A stretch of DNA of 64,000 bases, from positions 11,704,754-11,768,753 of the forward strand of contig NC_088649.1 of assembly GCF_964019385.1 (NCBI RefSeq). The letters run 5' to 3'. The DNA is from Sycon ciliatum. Lineage: Eukaryota; Porifera; Calcarea; Leucosolenida; Sycettidae. Position 1 is the stretch's first letter, and every line of letters starts with the position of its first letter. Positions 54,002 to 64,000 of the stretch are shown piece after piece. Made by a program: the position numbers and the translations under genes. The notes under the pieces were generated by a model. It saw only the letters and a program-made list of their open reading frames with translations. It did not search any database and was not told where the DNA came from.

Positions 54002-56947
54002 GGGCATTCGCATTCTTCGACATCCTTCTCCAGAATCTCCACCTTGTTCATTTTGATAAAGAAGGTCCGGTCCGAATGAGAATTTGAAGCCTTCGATTCA
54101 CCTCCAGTCCGTTTGTGCGTGTGTGTTGGTAAGCATCACCATACCCAGTGAGTTAGCACATGCATTCACAAGCTATCACCAATCCATAGTGCACCCCCCC
54201 CCCCCCCCCCCCCTCCCAGTTCTCACCTGCCTGGTCACACTCAGACCACAGGGGGGGGGTCTGTATCATGTTCAGGCACCTGCTGATTGCTGACCCGGCA
54301 ATAGGGCCGGCATTAAACTCAGAGTTGTGACATCATCTCAACCTTCAGTTGTCCGGGGCTATAGATCAGGCTTAGTTATGTAGTGGCGGTAAATTCGGTA
54401 AATTCTTCACCATTGCAATCTGTTGCATGGCGCACATCCAGCAGAAGTTTCTATGACTTCTGCTCAATCCTACCATCACTGCATCTAAGATCCCCGTAGC
54501 CCTTAGACCTTACTAGGCTACGGAGTGAGAGAGCATGTATGGTGTTGTTACTTTTCACATCTCTATCATCTTTGTATTATGCTACGTAAGAAAATAATAC
54601 ATGTATGCATGTCCGGCAGTGTGGGTAATTTCAACACTACTAATTTGATGTACAGGTACTTATGTTCCCGGTCTACAAATTCATTTTGCTGGACAATGGT
54701 TTTTGGTGACAATGGTGATATGCGCATTCGTGATTGTTGTCATGTCTTGCCATGCCGTGTCGTGTCTTTGTGAACGCAAACACTCGTGTATGTGCCTTGC
54801 ATGCTGTGTATGCGCTTGCTGTTGCTCTATTGTTGTTGTTGTTGTTGCTACTGCTATTGTTTTCTCCAGAGGTTGGCATCACTAATAACTGCTTGAGATA
54901 CTCTACGCGGAGTGAGTGTGTATGGGAAGATCCACCAAGCAGTTTGTTGCTGAGGAGTTGGCAGACAAGCCGGCTGAATGCGATGCAGACGCAGTGGAGA
55001 CTAGCCCTGCAGTTCGATGCAAGTCTGGCAGCTGCGGCTCTTAACCAGCTAGAGATCAACGTGTATGATGACAAGAAGCAGATATATCACAGTCAGAGAA
55101 CGCAGGCACCGTCTACGGGTGCCACTGCAGCCACGCCATCTGCCAGCCCGACTAGCACTGCTCCCGTGACGGGGAGTACAAACAGCGCTGATGCTGATGC
55201 TGGTATTGTGCATGTGAGTGTGCCCAGCAACCCTAGCTCACGTGATGTAGGACTATGGGTCACTGTCAACACTAGCAGTAGCACTGGCCACCAGGCTGCT
55301 GTCCGTAAGAACATCCTCCTGCAGATTAGCTACAAGCAAGCCAGCGACACGGTTGTACAGTATCTGACAACTGTCGTACTCACCACGTCTCCTACTACCA
55401 CTGGTACTCCAGGACAGCCGCCGAACACATTGACTACACGCACGGGCGACGGCAGTAGCAACAGTGTGACGGCTAGCTCCACTAGCAATCCCTCGGTATC
55501 AACAAGTGGTATGTATTCTAACTAGGGCAATGTTTAAAAATAATTTCAATTTTGGTCACCTGCCCACTTTCTGAAATATGCATCGGCTCCACTACAGCAT
55601 ATTGATGTTCAACTTTGATGCTAACCATCAACAGCAACACATCGGTCTTACACGCAACTACTTGGTAGAATCTCCAAATACTCGCCGTTCACCTTGGCAC
55701 TTAACCCTAAGACTGCGGTGGTGTTTCACCAGTCACGTACCTACCGTTTGCCTACTATGTCATAGTGCATAGCTAGTATTCTCTTGTCTCCGCAACTCGA
55801 CACTAGTAAGCCAAAAAAGAACGAATAAACTGCTAACATTTCACAGCAGCAAAAACAAAAGTAGGAACCTTGCTGATCACCAGCAATATCACAGCCGGCT
55901 GAGCTACAGTTATCACCAGCAATGTCGCAGCCAACTGAGCTACAGTTAATCTCTTCTAGGCAGCGTTTGTTGTTGGGATATGTTTGCTCTCTGGCTACAA
56001 CGTTTCTCCAGCACTACAGGCGTTGTGTAATCTGATTGCAGTCGTTAATGCATATCACTGCATGTATCACTGCACATTGTGACTGCATCTATCACTGCAC
56101 ACCATTGCATAAGGTACATGTATTAGTACTACCATACCACTGCATATTCCCGAATGGGCAATTTCACTTTCCACAGGTGTGTAGCATGCCCACTGTTTAC
56201 CATGGTAGATTGATCTTCTTCCATGTGACAAGTGATCACATCTCAGCTACTAACCACCATGTGTTGCTGCTGCTGCTGCTACCTCTGTTGTCATTGCCAT
56301 TGTTGTATCCCATGGCTGGTTTCTGGTTTCTGCATAGATGATAACGATGATGGTGGTGACAGCGAAGGAGGTGTTGCTATACCGTTATCCATAGCGTTTG
56401 GTGGTGCACTGTTGCTGCTGATTGCTATCGTCGTCATTGTATTCGGTAAGACACGGCGAATGTTTGTTCTTCACACTGTCATCTATGTTTACCACCACAA
56501 CATCTGTCCCTCCTGCTGCTGCTTCTGTCACTACTACCCATATTGCTGCTACTGCTGCTGCTTCGGCTGCTGCTGCCAACGTCACCTCCGTCCTTGCTTC
56601 TGTCGCTCTCCTGCTACTGCAGGGCTGTAGTGGTTGGACTGGCTGTTGAAAATCTGACCATCCCAGGCAGAGTTTCGAAAACCAGGTCGGTTAAGAGGCA
56701 TTAATAGTCACATGCCCCCCCCCCCCCCCCCCCCTGAATGCACACTTTGCAAGTGCACCACGGAGCCAAGCACGAGTGCACCAAGCATTGCATGATGTTC
56801 ACTGCATCTGAACTGCCTTTGAATCTATTTTTCTCTCTTCTTGTTCTCTCTCCACCCCCACCCCCCACCCCCCCTCTCTCTCTCTCTCTCTCTCACTCAC
56901 TCTCACTCTCTCTCTCTCTCTCACTCTGCTGCTACTACTGCTGCTAA

Positions 56948-56978
<31 letters not shown>

Positions 56979-57540
56979 GCTACTGCTGTTGCTGTTGCTA
57001 CTGCTGCTGTCTCTACTGCTGCGTCTGCGTCCTCCTCCATCGCCGCCGCCGCCACTGCTGTTATTGTTACTGCTGCATGTTCTGCTTGCAGTGCGGAGAA
57101 AGAAGAGAGAACGGCAATGGAACGCCGAGGAGAAGCAAAAGTCTGGAAGTGAGGATAGTGAGGAGGGGAGTGTGGACTCAGCAAGCGACAGCACCAGTCG
57201 GTTACACGTGGCAGTGACAGTGCCTGCAGCCGCAGCACCTGCAACCCCCCAGCCACAACCAGTACCTACCAATCAGGACAGGGACACAACAACTGAATGC
57301 GTGGAATGCACTGGATTGGTTGAAGCTGAGAAAGAAAGCAGAGAACCATACGTCGGACAGCCCACAGATGCCGAGTTGCCTCCAGCAACACATGTTCCTG
57401 TTTTGCTTACCACTGAGTCCAGTGGCAGTTCCATCATCAGTGTCTCGGCTGTCAGTGGAGTCAGTGGTAAAAGTGGTAGAAGTGGTGGAAGTGGTAGAAG
57501 TGGTGACACAGCAAGTACAACTACTGAGTCTGATGTCTAG
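51316..57540 (+). CDS. Predicted type I single-pass membrane protein, receptor-like gene 2
   Basis: Hand-assembled CDS join(51316..51628, 52456..52601, 53697..53910, 54870..55508, 56338..56445, 57092..57540), 1,869 nt, 622 residues; all introns are GT-AG, phases 1, 0, 1, 1, 1. An ATG at 51397 is an alternative start. Hydrophobic signal FYYGLLALASALLIVPTNAA at about 82-101. Ectodomain: a small exon with two Cys seven residues apart, as in gene 1; then beta-rich exons with NLT, NNT and NTS glycosylation sites; a long Ser/Thr/Pro stalk (about 395-437). A transmembrane helix (about 450-473, IAFGGALLLLIAIVVIVF) has its own exon and is followed by RRKKRERQW. The acidic, Ser-rich tail ends TESDV, a class I PDZ ligand. 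No family recognised. Its ISYKQASDTVVQYLTTVVL segment resembles MSYIRSGTVVTSILEFTL of gene 1, supporting paralogy. Confidence 0.78.
51661..51751. repeat. (TG)n plus poly-G tract
   Basis: TG repeat ending in a run of about 22 G, just after the first donor site of receptor-like gene 2. Confidence 0.93.
52370..52440. repeat. (TG)n microsatellite before exon 2
   Basis: A TG run ends about 15 bp before the acceptor at 52455, between it and the likely branch region. Confidence 0.93.
52916..53047 (+). repeat. 32-bp minisatellite, four units
   Basis: Four near-perfect copies of a 32-bp unit containing ATACCCCTGCCTGCACTACA, in intron 2 of receptor-like gene 2. Confidence 0.95.
53176..53223. repeat. 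(ACATGT)n hexamer array
   Basis: Eight uninterrupted copies of the self-complementary hexamer ACATGT. Shorter arrays of the same unit occur throughout the window (for example 4373, 8157, 9252, 17281, 26337, 28868). Confidence 0.96.
53599..53690. repeat. (TG)n microsatellite before exon 3
   Basis: About 28 TG units followed by an imperfect TG/TATG stretch that reaches the acceptor at 53696. The usual polypyrimidine tract appears to be replaced by this repeat. Confidence 0.93.
53929..54004. repeat. (TG)n plus poly-G after exon 3
   Basis: TG repeat ending in about 20 G, 20 bp after the donor at 53911. A poly-C run of about 20 follows at 54195-54213. Confidence 0.93.
54364..54490 (+). repeat. 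Diverged repeat shared with 53475-53585
   Basis: Both contain AGTGGCGGT(A/C)AATTC, TTGCAA(T/G)CTGTTG and an AGCA.AAGTT.CTATG block in the same order. A third partial copy may lie at 58715-58765. All lie within or just after receptor-like gene 2. Confidence 0.55.
55860..55945 (-). repeat. tRNA-derived SINE fragment
   Basis: On the minus strand the A-box-like TAGCTCAG(T/C)(T/C)GGCTG occurs twice in tandem, followed by AGCAAGGTTCCTAC, which matches the anticodon-arm and downstream segment of the SINEs at 42178 and 43379. No intact B-box. Confidence 0.5.
56880..57060. repeat. (CT)n and (CTG)n tract before the last exon
   Basis: A CT run (56874-56935) followed by CTG/CTA triplets leading to the acceptor at 57091. 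The long poly-Leu, poly-Ala and poly-Ser frames here are intronic artefacts. Confidence 0.9.
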
Positions 57541-57545
57541 ACTAC

Positions 57546-57562
57546 ATCACACACACACACAC

Positions 57563-57628
<66 letters not shown>
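57546..57628. repeat. (CA)n microsatellite after gene 2
   Basis: Begins seven bases after the stop codon, so it is probably transcribed in the 3' untranslated region. Further (CA)n runs at 57762-57821 and 58143-58228. Confidence 0.95.
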
Positions 57629-57635
<7 letters not shown>

Positions 57636-57756
57636 TGACGTATTGCGGCGGTACTGTGTTGCTGCTGATCCGCCTATACAAGGCTATAGAGTGCATTGCA
57701 ATCCTATAGCCCACCACTGAGCATTGTCATCAACCGTTATCTACTGCAGCTTATTA

Positions 57757-57824
<68 letters not shown>

Positions 57825-57899
57825 TACGCACGCGCTCTCGTAGTAACAACACTTCACACTGAAGTGGCCGAACTCAAAAAGAACTCCGTCCGAATCACT

Positions 57900-62280
<4,381 letters not shown>

Positions 62281-62286
62281 TTTATT
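62281..62286 (-). terminator. Candidate polyadenylation signal of the USP gene
   Basis: AATAAA on the minus strand, 424 nt after the stop codon at 62710. Reasonable distance, but no transcript evidence. Confidence 0.35.
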
Positions 62287-62709
62287 GCCCGCAGTGGAGT
62301 GCGATGGAGCAGCAGCATTGCCAATGGAACTACTGGTACTGATAGCACTATGTGACCAGGTCAGACTGTCTGTAATGCCACCAACACTAGCACTAGCACT
62401 AGCACTAGCACTGGACATTGCACTAGCAAGAGGAACGCAGGACAGGAACAACACAACTGAGGCTTGCCTGACAACAGCACCAGCACCAGCACTGGCACAC
62501 CAGCAGTAGCAGCAACACACACACACACACACACACCAGTAACACAACAAAGCCTCACCTGACCACCACAACAGCACCAGCTGCAGTGAGTACAGTGAGC
62601 AGAGAGAAGAGAAGACTGGTGATGTGTGTGCGCATATTGCCGCCCAAGCATCTCAGAATCAAGCTGCGTTCTCCGCTGTACGCTCCACGATACTCTCTGC
62701 CTCTCCCAT

Positions 62710-63614
62710 TCACATGATGGAACAGCCATTACGCATCTCGCGATCTAACTCATCTTCCTCATCCAGGCTGTTGCCGGCCGTGGCGTTATTTGCACGCCGC
62801 TTAGCATGACGCAAGAACTTGTTGTAGTCAATGGAACTACTCTCGTAGAAGAGCAGATACGGCGACTCATCTTCAACACGGGTACGCTCAATCTCCTAAG
62901 CATAGGGATAGAAATTCACACAGATAGATTGACAGAGAGACAGACGACCAGAAAGAGATAGATAGTCAGAAGGACAAACAGATAGTAGTCAGAAAGAGAT
63001 GGATAGTCAGAAAGACAGACAGACAAACCATCAGTTAGCAATAGAGAAGTAATAAAGGAACTGGTACTCAAATCATCAAAGCAAACCACCCACCCAGCAC
63101 CCAAGACCTTCTCACAGCCTTGAAGCTCTGGTAGTTGTGTGAATGCTTCTAGGCATGTTCAAACTCTCCCCCCTCCCCCCCCCCCCCACCCTCTATCTGT
63201 CTCTGTTGTCTCCCCCCCCCCCCCCCACCCTCTCTCTCTCTCACCACACACTCATTCCCTCACTTTCCAGCTGTAACAGCTACTGCAATCAGGTGTGCAT
63301 GCAATGCATCAAGTGACATACTTACAACCAAGTGACACACTTACAACCAAGTGACACACTTACAACCAAGTGACACACTTACAACCAAGTGACACACTTA
63401 CAACCAAGTGACACACTTACAACCAAGTGACACACTTACAACCAAGTGACACACCCACATCCAAGTGACACACCCACATCCAAGTGACACACCCACACCA
63501 ATACATCGAGCCATGACTCACCTTACAACTGCTGTCGTTATAACAATACCAGTTTCCATTAGGATTGCAAGCAAACGTGACGTAGTGACCAACACCCAAA
63601 TAACCTTGATGTGT
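62710..63614 (-). CDS. Ubiquitin-specific protease (USP4/15/32-like), two C-terminal coding exons
   Basis: Partial gene on the minus strand, continuing beyond the right edge. Penultimate exon 63522-63614 (31 codons, AG acceptor, GTGAGT donor) carries the His box GHYVTFACNPNGNWYCYND, in which the His is the catalytic general base of the USP (peptidase C19) fold and NDSSC follows as in USP4/15/32. Last exon 62710-62895 (62 codons including stop) continues in phase 0 with PYLLFYESSSIDYNKFL, then an acidic stretch DEEDELDRE, and ends in CSIM. A Cys three residues from the end with Ile and Met is a CAAX prenylation signal; USP32 is known to end in such a motif, so USP32-like is the best guess. The enzyme removes ubiquitin from substrates. 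The Cys box lies outside the window. Confidence 0.9.
63318..63500. repeat. 19-bp minisatellite in the USP intron
   Basis: About nine tandem copies of AAGTGACACACTTACAACC, the last two or three drifting to AAGTGACACACCCACATCC. It ends about 20 bp inside the donor of the penultimate USP exon. Confidence 0.95.
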
Positions 63615-63619
63615 CTGAA

Positions 63620-63750
63620 CACACGCACGCATGCACACACACACGCATACACACTCACACACACACACACACACACACGCGCGCGCGCGCACGCACACCC
63701 ACGCACACCCACACACATACACACACACATGCACACACGCACACACACAG
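63620..63750. repeat. (CA)n/(CG)n tract at the USP acceptor
   Basis: Alternating purine-pyrimidine sequence including (GC)n (63680-63692). On the minus strand it directly precedes the acceptor of the 63522-63614 exon, so the splice site follows a TG repeat. Confidence 0.93.
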
Positions 63751-64000
63751 AAAAACAACAGTAGAAGAGCGCAGTTAAATACATGTACATACATACATAA
63801 CATGTACATACATACATATGCATCGTACTGAAGAAAAGAGTCATTCCCTAAAGACACGGGTTGGCACAATGTGCTACTAATACTGCAGATGATTCCAAAC
63901 GTCTTTCTTCATTACAGGCTATTTACTGCACACAGTGCATGTAACCAACTTATAATACTATACGCAGCAGTAGCAGCGGGAACAGCAGCAGCAACAGAAG

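Noticed and set aside
56947..57091. Poly-Leu, poly-Ala or poly-Ser coding sequence
   Set aside because: These are CTG/CTA triplets of the pyrimidine-rich intron end before the acceptor at 57091.

Overview
This is nuclear DNA of a multicellular animal, most likely an invertebrate. It has GT-AG split genes, a TRAF adaptor with a RING and a MATH domain, a USP-family deubiquitinase, and Merlin, hAT-like, Ty3/gypsy and LINE elements. It is also full of (AC)n and palindromic (ACATGT)n microsatellites. The phylum cannot be fixed from this window; a sponge-like or other early-branching animal is only a guess.

Layout. 1-10.7 kb: no convincing gene; microsatellites, small inverted-repeat elements (one hAT-type element with a perfect 8-bp target duplication) and a dispersed repeat family. 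10.7-13.9 kb (+): a four-exon TRAF gene that splices into an uninterrupted frame of 707 codons. 14-17.2 kb: small inverted-repeat elements and two remnants of a retroelement C-terminal region. 17.7-24.5 kb (-): a degenerate BED-finger/hAT-like transposase-derived gene, split by a complete but damaged Ty3/gypsy chromodomain retrotransposon with LTRs, a primer-binding site, a polypurine tract and a 5-bp target duplication. 26.3-28.8 kb (-): a 5'-truncated LINE.

30.6-45.2 kb (+) and 51.3-57.5 kb (+): two genes I assembled by hand from splice sites and reading phase, predicting single-pass type I membrane proteins of about 454 and 622 residues. They share architecture (signal peptide, small cysteine exon, beta-rich ectodomain, Ser/Thr-rich stalk, transmembrane helix, cytoplasmic tail) and mostly intron phase, so they look like tandem paralogues. 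I recognise no named family. Introns of the first gene hold a Merlin element, a LINE, a 500-bp decamer array, a 36-bp array, and a transposon with two giant palindromes nested in it. 62.7-64 kb (-): the last two coding exons of a USP4/15/32-like ubiquitin protease ending in a CAAX-type tetrapeptide.

The genes need not act together. TRAF and USP proteins both work in ubiquitin signalling and the paired receptors are surface proteins, but no shared regulation is visible. The best candidate for something undescribed is the paired receptor-like locus, one member of which ends in a textbook PDZ-binding tail.
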